From Laccaria trichodermophora (lineage: Eukaryota > Basidiomycota > Agaricomycetes > Agaricales > Hydnangiaceae), in the NCBI GenBank assembly GCA_018417955.1, contig JACTVC010000042.1:248001-312000 (forward strand): DNA of 64,000 bases, in the 5' to 3' direction. Below are positions 33,072-43,787 of this stretch, piece by piece. Every line of letters begins with the position of its first letter. Positions within the stretch are counted from its first letter, which is position 1. Both the position numbers and the translations under genes were made by a program. The notes below the pieces were generated by a model, which saw only the letters and a list, made by a program, of their open reading frames with translations, searched no databases and was not told the DNA's origin.

Positions 33072-34694
33072 CTACAGGGCACTTTGAGTCCCGGACTCTG
33101 GTTTGGGCAATATAAGACTCACCCCTTTGCTCTTCACTCCAGCAACCATCGCCTTGACGCTATCGACTTCCATAGGTTCCGCAATCCCATTTGTATTGGC
33201 TGCGTCGTCCAATCCACGAATATTATATTCCACCATTTGTCGTTGAGCCATTCCGTAGCGAAGCACAACGGTGAGAACTGCACGCCAACCGTCCAGTGCT
33301 CCATTTATCCCCTGTAAGTTTGAAGAGGAAGTCGTTGAACGTGTCAGCTCGACGCGAGAAGATGAGGATGATTCCTGGACTGGTATAGGCATAGATGGGA
33401 CGACAGTAGAACGGACTACATATGGGCAATAAGAACGATGTTCTTTCAATAAATCGAAGGGGCGTTGAGGCATAGGTTTTCTGGGACGTTGCGTGGAGGG
33501 ATTGTCAGGGTCTTCCTGTGTCTGGACTTTCTGCTCAGTGGCTTGGCGAGGTGCAAAAGCCCATAAACCAATCCGACGCTGACATAGGTTGCATTGCAGC
33601 AGTGCGCTGTCCTTGGTTTTTAACAAGTTGGATGGTATTTGAAATGATATGGCATCCCCTTTGCTGGCTGGTGGAGGGGTTGCTGGTCGTGAGACTGAGT
33701 TTGACATTGAGGGCGACGCAGGGCCAGAGGGTACTGCGGAACTTGATCGTACCGCTGATACCCTCCGAGAGGCTATCGGGGGTGTCGACTTGACAAGAGT
33801 CCAACCAAAGAGAGCGGTCAGAATCGCAGTCTCCGAAGGTTCTTCTTCTGGTTCTTGAGACTGATGATCATCGCCATTCGGCGTGTTGTCAGATGTGAGT
33901 CGCATGGGTGGCTTAAATGACGCTACAGCTGTTCGAAGTGAACTTAGTTGAGATTGATTCTGGGCGGATTTGGAGTGAGGAAGGTTCTTCACTTTGGACG
34001 CAAACGTACCAGAGGGTGCTTTATCGTGACGTCTTCTAGGACTGCGTTCAAAGACATGGCTGCAGCTTTGACGTCCCTGACCATCACCGTTGGTGATTGT
34101 AATGGGATGCAGTAGATGGAGGCTGGTGAGGAATAGTCACTTGTCGACATTGAAGGAAAACGCGGTTGAAACAACGTACGGTCACACTGGCGCGTTTTCC
34201 AAGGACACCCATTCTTATGCGCCTCCACCAAGGATATTCGTTGTTTCTCAATTAATGCATTCGCTAGACAAAATCGAGTTAGCAAAAACGGTCAAGACGA
34301 GCTTACCTTCCTTACCAGCATCTCGATTCATTCCCTCCCTTCCTGCAACGACCCAGGAGCTACTGCATAAGCCACAGACCAGTCTGTCTTTGCCGTCATT
34401 GGTCCATCCGCACTTTGCGGCAGCGACCGCATCGATAGTCGGTGGTTTGTTTGCATAAGTTGTAAGCCTGAACGTCGAAAGACGTGAAAGAAAGGATGGA
34501 AGGGATGATGGGCGGTACTCTACGTTACTGGGGAAGGAAAGGGAGGGAGAAAAAGATGGAGGTTGCGTAGAAAATCTGAATGGGAAGGCGTTCTTCGTCC
34601 GTGTGGCAGCTCGCGTCAGAATGGCAGTCAGGTGGGGAGTACTCTTGCCCGGCGTCGCTACAGTGCTATGGGGAGATGACAATGTGGGAAACAA
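33072..34694 (-). CDS. C3HC zinc-finger protein, Rsm1/NIPA-like
   Basis: The N-terminal half reads RLSTFRLTTYANKPPTIDAVAAAKCGW followed by DRLVCGLCSSSW and, after an intron, the region EKQRISLVEAHKNGCPW. This gives the C..CxxC..HxxxC ligands of the C3HC (BIR-like) finger. The C-terminal half (from about 33990) has a second Rsm1-type segment with LLQCNLCQRRIGLWAF and FDLLKEHRSYCPYV, so both halves of the family are present. Yeast Rsm1 works in mRNA export, while vertebrate NIPA is an F-box-like cell-cycle protein. Either role is possible. A Ser/Thr/Pro-rich linker separates the halves. Three exons; the start at 34694 follows family length. Confidence 0.82.
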
Positions 34695-34992
34695 AGAATA
34701 ACGAGATGAACGAACGGTTGACTGTGTTCTTTTGATTTGATGCCGTATTTTGCCAAAGTTGAGTAGAGAGAGTGCGAAGTGTTGGACCTCTTCGGTGGTG
34801 GAGGACGATGCTCTGTTGGAGCGACAGCATTGTCTAATATTTGGAATGCGTCGTCGAGCTTACGCTGGGCAAAATCGGCATTGGTGCAGTGTTTACGAGG
34901 AGACGCCTTCTTACCTTGGTTGTTCGGATGTTGGTCGACATCAGGTCACGATCATAAATAATGTGTCGACTAAATTTATTCAAGTCCTTTCT
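34695..34992. other. Intergenic
   Basis: This is the promoter of the zinc-finger gene and the 3' region of the mitochondrial protein gene. I saw no additional feature. Confidence 0.5.
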
Positions 34993-37900
34993 TTATTTTA
35001 CAACAGCCCTTTTCCGTTTCTTGATAATACCCATACGACGCGCAGCATTCCGTTTCTCTCGCTCCTTCAGAGCTATCACCTCTTCCTCTTTCAAAATACC
35101 AACCACCTTCTTGGCCGCGTGAACGTCATTCCGTAGGTAAAATGCTTTGATGAACATCTTGTACATGGGTCGAACATGTTTCTCGAATGAGATGTGCGAC
35201 GTGAGAGAGGGGAATGACAACAGTACTGGGGACAAAGGTGGTGTCCCAAATGGCACACCATGGCGTTGATGCCATTTTTCAGAAGCTGGATAACCCTGCC
35301 GTACTACTTGATCAAAAAGCCGCTTGAGTTTCTGCGAGTCAATCCCGGTTCGCCATTTAAAAAGAGTCTTCAGAATGATGTTGAGCGTTGCTCGGTCAGG
35401 AACAAATCCATAATGATGCATCAAAAAGTCTTTTATCCACAAGGTCTGGCGAACCAATCGGCCATTTCGTTCCTCGAAGCTACGTGAGGGGCCATGGAGG
35501 ATGATGTTTCCAATCACAGTGCAAACTTTTGAATCCAGTTTGTGAAATGTGCGTGCGAAAAGCTTTCGAGCCGCATAAGGTCGATTTGCATTGACCAACA
35601 GAGACACCGCGTGCCGAATGGTCGGTCCGTCTTCAGGGACTGTTGTAGCCATAGGAATGATGCGAAGCTTGTTGAAGCGATCAGTGGGAATTCGACGGAA
35701 ATGGACTGCTCGAATCAACATATCTCGGCGAGTCCGCCTTGTGATGCGGTGGGAAGCTTTCCGGGCCAGATTGTGGGCTCCCGAGTTGTGCAGAGCCATG
35801 GTAAGCTTTCTTCTCATATCGTCCAGTGAGCGAGAAGCAGCACCGCTCTCGGCGAGGCGGAGCAGACGGAGGGCAACACTAGGTTCGCCGTGCACAACCA
35901 GCTGACGGGCCAAGCGAGCGAATACACGCATGGTAAAAAAACCCGGATTGCTGTGGTGGATGGCTTCAATGATGTGGACAGCCATAGCGCCATAACGTGT
36001 TGCAACCATGACAGAGAAAAAATAGCGAATGGGGTATCTGGACGTTGGGGCCGGTGGCAAGTGAGCGTACAATTTCAACATACATTTACCCAAAACTTCC
36101 ACCAGAGATGCATCAGCTAACTCTCGCCGTTGCGTCTGAAAAACACGAAGGATTGAAACGAGCAGATGTTCGGTGTGCGCTCGTGGAAATCGAGGCTCCC
36201 AAAGGAAGGGAACCAAAAGATCCCATTCTTGTGTTGCAACGAGGGCCAGGCTGAGGACTCGAACGGCGCTGATCGATGGGTATATACCATTGGCTTGACA
36301 GAAAGAAACGAGATTGGCACCCGTTTTAACGTCTTGTGAAGCGTAGAGAGTAATAAGCTTCGTCACTACTTGATCTCTCCACTGTGTGCCCGTAAATGCA
36401 GATGAGATACTCGAGAAGATGCCTGACCAGTCCCGTCCGCGGCATGATGCCGAAGCCATTACATAGGCGGCGATAACGTACGCGGTTTGAGCGGTCATGA
36501 CAGATTCCTCGCCCGTTCGGTCCGTCCACAACGAACGTTCTTTGCAGTACCGGAAACACCCATCGGTCAACGGTTTATCAGTCGACAATGCGGCAATGCG
36601 AAAGAACCCTGCGACAACCGAACGCGTGACGTCGATGGGCGTGCGAGAAATATCAATTTTCTTCCATACTCTCCACAAGGGCCTCGAAATTCCCTGGATT
36701 TCGTTGCGGAGCAGAACATCGAGTTTCATGACCGAAAACGTCTGTTCCAAAACTGAAAGCATGAGAATGGTTGACCACAGTGTGTTCTTCGTCCTCCAAG
36801 CACTGTTCGGCGACAGCCCAGAGGCCACAGAGGAGTCTCCCGACAACAGAGAGACTGAAAGCAACAAGAAATTGTCCCAACGTGCATCAACAGGCGAACC
36901 TGGCGCAAAGGCTTCCATCACTTGTTTCACGGCCCATTGCTTGAGAAACTTTGGAGAAAACTCTGGGCTGTAACCAGGAAATACAACAGAGGAGAGGATC
37001 AAACCCAGCTGAGAAACACTATAGGTTTTCAGTTGATTTCCTTGGGGATCCAACGGCATCGGGAGTGGTGATGATCGCATGACGCTTGAAGGAGGGGAGG
37101 TCGCGCGAGTATACACCACGTCCAAAATTTCACCTTTCAGTTGCAACGGTAAATCATGCCCCCTCTGAGCTGATGCTTGCCAAAGCAGACCGGAATAGTT
37201 GGAGGCGGTGCCTGGATGGAGTTTGAGCAAGTCACTCAGATACTGCAAGGCAGTTATTGACCATTCCCGGTTCATGCTCAAGAGAGTGCGAAAGTATGGC
37301 ATGTGGATCTCGCTGTGGGTTTGATGGCGAATCTTCAGGTACTGGAAATTCGCTAGAGAAAGAACTTCACGAGTTGAAGCTGCAGCGATACATAGCGTCA
37401 GAGGATTGCAGCAAACAAAGATATTCCTCTCACCTGTATGTGCAGATCCATGAGCTACTGTCTTCAGCAACGCCAGCATCATCCAATAACGATCAGCCTC
37501 CTCCAAGTCATATCCCAACAGTTCTTTATCCCCCACGACTTCCAACATAAATTTCCAATGAACAGCCTCATCTTCCGCCCCTCGACTACCTTGATCTTGT
37601 GACATACGCTGAGAATGATATACAGAGGGCACCTGACCCTCATCGGCCAGAAGGTGCGTTCCACAAATCTTCAAAAGCTCGGTAAACTGCACCGATGAAA
37701 GGCAAGAGAGCATGTCTTGACGCTTCGCCCGCGCATACAAAGCTACAAGAAGATTCACAGGAGGAGAGTCTCTCGAAGATAAAATTTCACTGAGGGTCGA
37801 AGCACTCAGTTCGTCGCTCACAGTCTCGAGCGGAGAGAAGCGGGCGGCGGGTTTTGCAAGTTCAGAGGGAGGGACGGGCTCAATGTTACAAGCATCAAGC

Positions 37901-38187
37901 TTGTTTGTTGAGAGGGATTGGGGGGCAGAATCAGCTGAACGCGCAAGATGCGAGGGCCGCGTATTGCAGCATCGTCTTAAGATGTTGCTATATGTGTGAG
38001 CACAGGTGGGCGGCCTAAATGCACTTGACGAAAGAATAGAGGTATAACCGACGGGCTTGCGTGCGTAGTGGCTAGGTCAAATTCAATATCATAACACCCC
38101 TATGTAGCAGTGAACATACCGAATGCCAATACTTGGTGTAGCGCTCCTATCCAACACACGGACAGGAAGTTGGCACCATCGCAACAT
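34993..38187 (-). CDS. Putative mitochondrial helical-repeat (PPR-like) protein
   Basis: Two exons: 38120-38187 and 34993-38071, joined across a 48-base intron. The short first exon supplies the ATG, since the main frame otherwise has only a GTG. Its product starts MLRWCQLPVRVLDRSATPSIGIRHYARKPVG, rich in Arg with no acidic residues apart from one Asp, which looks like a mitochondrial targeting peptide. The remaining roughly 1030 residues are mostly alpha-helical with repeated 30-40-residue hydrophobic/charged units (for example YPASEKWHQRHGVPFG and MYKMFIKAFYLRNDVHAAKKVVGILKEEE). The end is strongly basic (RMGIIKKRKRAVVK). This fits fungal PPR-type RNA-binding factors of mitochondria, but the motif match is weak. 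Confidence 0.65.
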
Positions 38188-38661
38188 TCCATTGCATAGA
38201 AGCAATTTCGTACGTCGCGGCGAGGGGGGAGGTCGTGTATTTTCAACAATAGGCGTGCTCTACAGTATAGCGCCCCTCAAAGAAAGGTCTACAGGCCAAA
38301 GAGGCCGTGACAAGCAGTCGTTGAAGAAATTTGAACAAATGCCAGCAAAAGGCGTTCGGCAATTACCGCAGCGGGTGTTCAATGGGAAACCTTAATGTTC
38401 TTCCCACGGAAACCACCACACAAAGTTTCCACTCAACTTCGTCTTCACCCTCAACAAGTTGCCTTGAAATATCCATTGGCACTACCAGGTACGTTTAGGA
38501 CGCTCCAGACCATCACACCTTGTTTCCTTATATCGTTCTCTAAGCGGCAGAGGTCAATCGGGAGGCAACATTTTCACTTAATCCAAAACATTGTTAGTCT
38601 CATCCTATAGACCAATTCGGTTGGTTTGGCTGACGGACCCCGCAGATAAATCAAATTTACA
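38188..38661. promoter_or_regulatory. Divergent promoter region of the mitochondrial protein and RPP0
   Basis: The 470 bases include the RPP0 promoter and 5' UTR. A pyrimidine-rich stretch near 38510-38540 is typical of highly expressed fungal ribosomal genes. A 90-codon open frame at 38123 overlaps the opposite-strand first exon and is a shadow. Confidence 0.5.
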
Positions 38662-39881
38662 ATGGGTGCTTCCCGTGCTGACAAGGGAGTCTACTTTGAG
38701 AAACTAAAGGAGCTTCTCAACAAATACGGTGTGCTCATCTTATCTGTCCTCTTTCTCGTGTCTATCTTAACTTAGACATTTCCAGCCTCCATTTTCTTGG
38801 TCAATGTCGACAATGTTGGTTCAAATCAGATGCATCAAATCCGTGTAGCCCTCCGTGGCAAAGGTGTCGTCTTGATGGGCAAGAACACCATGGTCCGACG
38901 TGCCCTTCGCTCTATCCTAGCCGAATACCCTCAATACGAGCGACTCCTCCCCTACGTCAAGGGTAACATTGGATTCGTCTTCACTGACGAAGACCTCAAA
39001 GAGATTCGTGAAATCATCGTCGCCAACAAAGTTGCTGCCCCAGCTCGTGCCGGTGCCTTTGCCCCCAAGGATGTCACTGTCCCAGCCGGTAACACTGGTA
39101 TGGAGCCCGGCAAGACTTCGTTCTTCCAGGCTCTCGGTGTTCCCACCAAAATTGCTCGTGGTACCATCGAAATCGTGTCCGATGTTAAGGTCGTCGTTGC
39201 CGGGACACGTGTTGGAACCTCTGAGGCAACGCTCCTCAACATGCTTAACATATCACCGTTCACATACGGTATGACTGTCGTGCAAATCTTTGATCAGGGC
39301 AACATTTTCTCTCCGGACGTTCTCGACATTGACGAGAAAGAGCTCATCGACCGCTTCTTGTCTGGTATTAAGACTGTTGCCGCCATTTCATTAGCTCTCA
39401 ACTACCCGACCATCGTCTCGGTTACTCACACCCTTGTCAATGCCTATAAAAACCTCATCGCTATCTCGCTCGCTACTGAGTACACGTTTGAAGGTTCTGA
39501 GAAGGTACGTGACTTCTTTGTTTGAATTGTGGTGCAGTCTACATGATTTAATTATAAAACACTGAAAATTCGGAGCGTCTCAAGGGGTGCATTGTTGATT
39601 TCTTTTTTATCTGATTTTTACGATGAATGACGCTTCCGTTGACCATTATGCTCATTGTCGATTGTGCAGGTCAAGGAGTACCTCGCCAATCCTGATGCTT
39701 TCGCATCAGCAGCTCCGGTTGAAGAGGCCGCACCCGCTGCTGCAGCCGCCGTGGTGGAAGAGAAGGAGCCAGAGAAGGAGGAGGAGTCCGACGATGATAT
39801 GGTATGTGTTCCTTCGGTAATCCCTGTATGTAGTAGGTCGAGACTCATTCCGATTTATAGGGCTTCGGTCTATTCGATTAG
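38662..39881 (+). CDS. RPP0: 60S acidic ribosomal protein P0
   Basis: [19 protein letters not shown] begins at the ATG 38662. After a short intron come [20 protein letters not shown] and [10 protein letters not shown] (the L10 RNA-binding domain), then the P0-specific insertion domain and the stalk helix. An Ala-rich hinge leads to the signature C-terminal tail EESDDDMGFGLFD, whose last seven codons lie in a separate exon (39861-39881) after an intron. P0 anchors P1/P2 dimers and binds elongation factors at the GTPase centre. The intron 39505-39669 is unusually long (165 bases) for this genome. It was inspected for a hosted snoRNA without a convincing result. Confidence 0.96.
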
Positions 39882-40219
39882 AGTGTATTCGGAGTTCCGC
39901 TTCGTGTATCTGAGCATATTGTTGTGTTGTACTGATGAAAATAATGATTTCCTGATATTGCGGACGCATTTGTGGGATTATAGTGGAAGATCCGTAAGGG
40001 GAAATCCTAAGGATGGCTTGCCATCTTGCTCCACTAAATCCACACTGGTCCACTCGCTTTTCTCCCGTCTTCCCCCGTATTGCTTCAGGCCGTTTATCCG
40101 GCGACCATCAAACGTTCATCGGGGAGCTGTAACCACATATATCGGATTATCATTCCCAATCGGGCCCGTTCCACAGATTCTTGTGCATTTTTATTCCTAT
40201 ATAATTTCCGCTCTTAGAG
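39882..40219. promoter_or_regulatory. TPS1 promoter region
   Basis: It contains one AGGGG stress-response-like element near 39998 and a pyrimidine tract, which fits stress-induced trehalose synthesis. The element is short and could occur by chance. Confidence 0.35.
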
Positions 40220-42094
40220 ATGCCCTCCACACAGCCATCCCCTGACGCGCCTCCCGACATGAACATAGGCCAAGGAGGCCATCTCATTGTAGTCTCCAAT
40301 CGTCTCCCGATTACCATTAACAAAGATGCAGCGGGCGAGTACCATTTCAAAATGTCCTCTGGAGGGCTCGTCTCCGCCCTATCTGGTTTCAAGAAATCCC
40401 TCAACTTCACGTGGATAGGTTGGCCTGGCTTCTTCATCCCGCCAAAAGACCGCCCCGTTGTCGACAAACGCCTCATGGAGGAGTACTCCTGTCAGGCCGT
40501 CTATCTTGACGATGACGTAGCCGATCGCCACTACAACGGTTTCTCTAATTCCATCCTCTGGCCTCTCTTCCATTACCACCCTGGAGAGATGAATTTTGAC
40601 GAGGAGAATTGGTTAGCGTACCGCCAGGCAAACATGCAGTTTGCTGAAGCCGTCCGTCAGCAAATCAGGCCAGGCTCCATGGTCTGGGTACAAGACTACC
40701 ACCTGATGCTCCTTCCAATGCTCCTACGCGGCCTGATTGACGGACATGAAAATGTTGGCACATTCACTACAGAAGAACTATCGAAAATCACTGAAGGGGT
40801 GGAGGGAGACCCTACTTCAAGCCAAGCTACTGTTCCTGGTGTCAAAATCGGGTTTTTCCTGCATACTCCATTCCCGAGCAGTGAAATTTACAGGTGCGTC
40901 AGTCGTTCGTTTACAGTATCCTTCTTATCAATAAATGTGTAGGATATTGCCGGTCCGGCGCGAAATTCTGCTTGGCGTCCTCAGCTGTGATTTGATCGGG
41001 TTCCACACCTACGATTATGCACGGCACTTCCTTTCGTCTTGCACGAGGATTCTGGGTCTCCCAACAATGCCTAATGGAGTCGAGTTTGAAGGGAGGTTAG
41101 CTCACGTCGGTACGTTCCCGATTGGAATTGAGCCGAGCAGTTTCATTGAAGTTTGTGATGTTCATGAGTGACCAAGTCGCGTGTTGCTTACCTCGTCTTT
41201 AGAACTTGAAAAAGCAATCTGTCAAGGACCGCATCTCCCAGCTAGAGCAACGATTTGGAGGCGTGAAAGTCATTGTGGGAGTTGACCGTCTGGATTATAT
41301 CAAGGGTGTTCCCCAAAAACTGCATGCGCTCGAACTCTTCCTAACACAGCATCCGGAGTGGATCGGCAAGGTATATTTAATTGATTGATCTTGCCTTGAT
41401 TCCTTTCCCAACACTTTGACTAGGTCGTACTTGTACAATTGGCTGTGCCGTCACGCCAAGATGTTGAAGAATACCAAAATCTACGATCTACTGTAAACGA
41501 GCTCGTTGGGCGTATCAACGGCCGGTTCGGCACTGTCGAGTTCATGCCAATTCACTTTATGCACAAGAGCTTGGCATTCGACGAGCTGTGCGCTCTGTAC
41601 GCCGTGAGCGACGTGTGCCTTGTTTCTAGTACAAGAGATGGTATGAATTTGGTACGTCTCCGTATGCCTACTTGCCGGTGTTTGTGCTAATTGCTGTACA
41701 AAAGGTTTCATACGAGTATATTGCTTGTCAGCAGGCACGCCAAGGCGTTATGATCCTCTCCGAGTTTGCTGGCGCTGCCCAAAGCTTGAACGGGTCGATT
41801 GTTGTCAATCCTTGGGATTCACAGCAAGTTGCTGACGCTATTCACGAAGCAGTGACAATAGACTCAGCAGTTCGCGCTGAAAACCACCGAAAGCTGTTCA
41901 AATACGTAAACAAATACAGCGCTGCATTCTGGGGCAGCAGCTTCATCAAAGAAATGAGCAAGATAGATGCGGAGGACGTCGGTAAAGAGGGCCAAGCTGA
42001 GCTAGAGGTGAAGCCAGACGATACGGCGGGCGAAGGTACCGTCATCACAAATGGAACCGTCCCGCTTACACCTGGTCCTGACACGGGCGTCTGA
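40220..42094 (+). CDS. TPS1: Alpha,alpha-trehalose-phosphate synthase (UDP-forming)
   Basis: GT20-family landmarks run through the protein: LIVVSNRLPITI at the N-terminus (glucose-6-phosphate site arginine), WIGWPG, VYLDDDVADRHYNGFSNSILWPLFHY, VWVQDYHLMLLPMLL, GFFLHTPFPSSEIYR, IGFHTYDYARHFLSS, GVDRLDYIKGVPQKL (nucleotide-sugar binding) and DVCLVSSTRDGMNLV. Six exons join in frame. The C-terminal 60 residues after the catalytic core are acidic and disordered. There is no phosphatase domain, so this is the TPS1 and not the TPS2 type. It makes trehalose-6-phosphate from UDP-glucose and glucose-6-phosphate in the cytosol for stress tolerance and glycolysis control. The gene appears intact. Confidence 0.95.
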
Positions 42095-43787
42095 GCAGAA
42101 CAGTTGGAGAGCGAATTACGCTATATTTTTTGTGGATTATTTATTCTTTTCGTATACACGGTCAGTAGACTTGCACAATTAGACTGAATGTCATACGAGC
42201 GGAATATCGGTTGTTCGGGGAGGAATTTATAGTATCATAGAATGACCCCAACTCACACGTACAATATCCATTCCAGTGAGACAAAAATGCGATCGCGAAA
42301 GGTTTATCCTTGCGTATCTTTGTCCTTTATATCCCATCCATTTATGGTAGGCAGGTTACCATAAATGGTCATTGATAAATTTTGGCCCTTTTCCTCAAGC
42401 CCAGGGTGGTTCCGTGATACAAAGAGTTACCAAGAGCTAGATCTCAGGATATCTACTTGTATCATCAATGTATCATTCCTTTTCAAGGCGATAGTAGTTT
42501 TGGAAGAAAGAATTTTTTGGCCAAGCCGAGTTTTGTGGTGATGCTCAGCATTACTATTGGAGCAATACACGTATAGGCAACGTTGCCGATGCATAGCCTC
42601 GTCAAGTTGGGCGAGGCTGTGTGTCCACGGCGTCCGACGTATTTTATAGTGGCCGATCTATGAAATGGCTGTGGAAGCCCTCAGTCAAGAAACCCTCTAT
42701 ACGAAAAAATATCGAAGATTCGAACGGCTTAAGTATTTCCACAGTCACGGCAACGTTGCCTCGGACTTATGAACGAAAGATGAAACAGCTTGGACTAGAA
42801 GGGCTGGCTTTTGCAAGTCAGAAATGAAGACATTCACCCCAAATTCAATAAATGCATACCAGTGGAGGCGCAAGGATTCCCTATGGGATCTCAGTATTTT
42901 GCCATTACATTGGTCTAACCAGAATTGCTACCGGCTTGGAGCTTGGCTTGGAGATCTCTCCTTGGCCTTCCACATTTGTATTATTTTCCAGCCGTGGCGT
43001 GGTCAAGACACTGGGTGGCTCATGCGACAATAAAAACAACGATACAATTCACCTGCATTACGCATGGTGCAATAAATTGACAGGACTCGAACAAGGACAT
43101 CGATCACATTCTGCCACAATGCTCACGAGACAACTCGAAAGCTTAAAATGCCAAGGACTTATAACATGCCCTTGTCTCTGGAGTAGAACCAGTACCTCTG
43201 ACGTCGTTTTGAGTATGCGAGTCGTAACAAAAACACGAATGAAAGCCTGAGCGAGCAATTGATTATTGTCCCAACTCGGATGGACTCGCCGCCAGAAGCT
43301 TATCTATGACGACGATGGAGTTTGTTATCCGATTTACAAGCGGTGAGAGCGACGTCACGGACAGCGGCGATAGAAAGACGTCGGTCCAAGACTTGTCCAA
43401 TCCAGGGTGACCGATTCCAGGCCAATGTGAATCACCGGACAGAGCCGAGCCGGAGCGCTTTGGAGCAGGCGGCTCAGATCAATTACGTAACTGAGTGTCC
43501 CTCCCCGATCGTTTGTATATTTCTGTAAGCGCCCAAGGTTATAGCTCGCGCCTCCCGCCGTCATCATCGCAGACTGGTTTAAAAGCTGTTAACCGCAGTC
43601 CTTGGCGTAGGAGCGGGTAGAAAAACGCGAAAATAGGGGAGCGGAGTCTCTGAGAAGCACGGCGAGTCTCAGGTGGCGCTACTCTTTTTAGCGAATTCAA
43701 GGCTGTGCGGGTGCTTGGCAAATCGGCAAGTATATCAACCAGGCGTGGTAGTTTCAACCATTTTCTCTTTCTGGACCACCATCGACT
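42095..43787. other. 1.7-kb intergenic region; long promoter of the Ca2+ pump
   Basis: Open frames at 42621, 42852 and 43322 lack motifs and splice-consistent extensions, so none is called. The distal half is the likely promoter of the pump gene and holds the GCGGCTCA site listed separately. Confidence 0.5.
43471..43478 (+). promoter_or_regulatory. Calcineurin-dependent response element-like site (GNGGCKCA)
   Basis: GCGGCTCA matches the Crz1-binding consensus GNGGC(G/T)CA, about 310 bases upstream of the PMC1-type pump start. A near match, GTGGCGCT, lies at 43673. In yeast PMC1 is a direct Crz1 target, so the location is sensible, though an eight-base match alone is weak. Confidence 0.4.

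Noticed and set aside
39505..39669. Possible C/D-box snoRNA in the long RPP0 intron
   Set aside because: ATGATTT and ACGATGA resemble C boxes and CTGA occurs twice, but no pair gives a good C box, a D box and a closing stem in the right order.
39998..40002. AGGGG stress element before TPS1 as a separate finding
   Set aside because: A single five-base match is expected by chance, so it is mentioned only in the promoter entry.
43050..43140. tRNA-like GACTCGAAC string
   Set aside because: The reverse complement looks like a T-loop, but the flanking bases do not form a T stem and no acceptor or anticodon stem is found.
42621..43250. Open frames in the TPS1-PMC1 spacer
   Set aside because: They overlap in different frames, lack recognisable motifs, and do not join through good splice sites.
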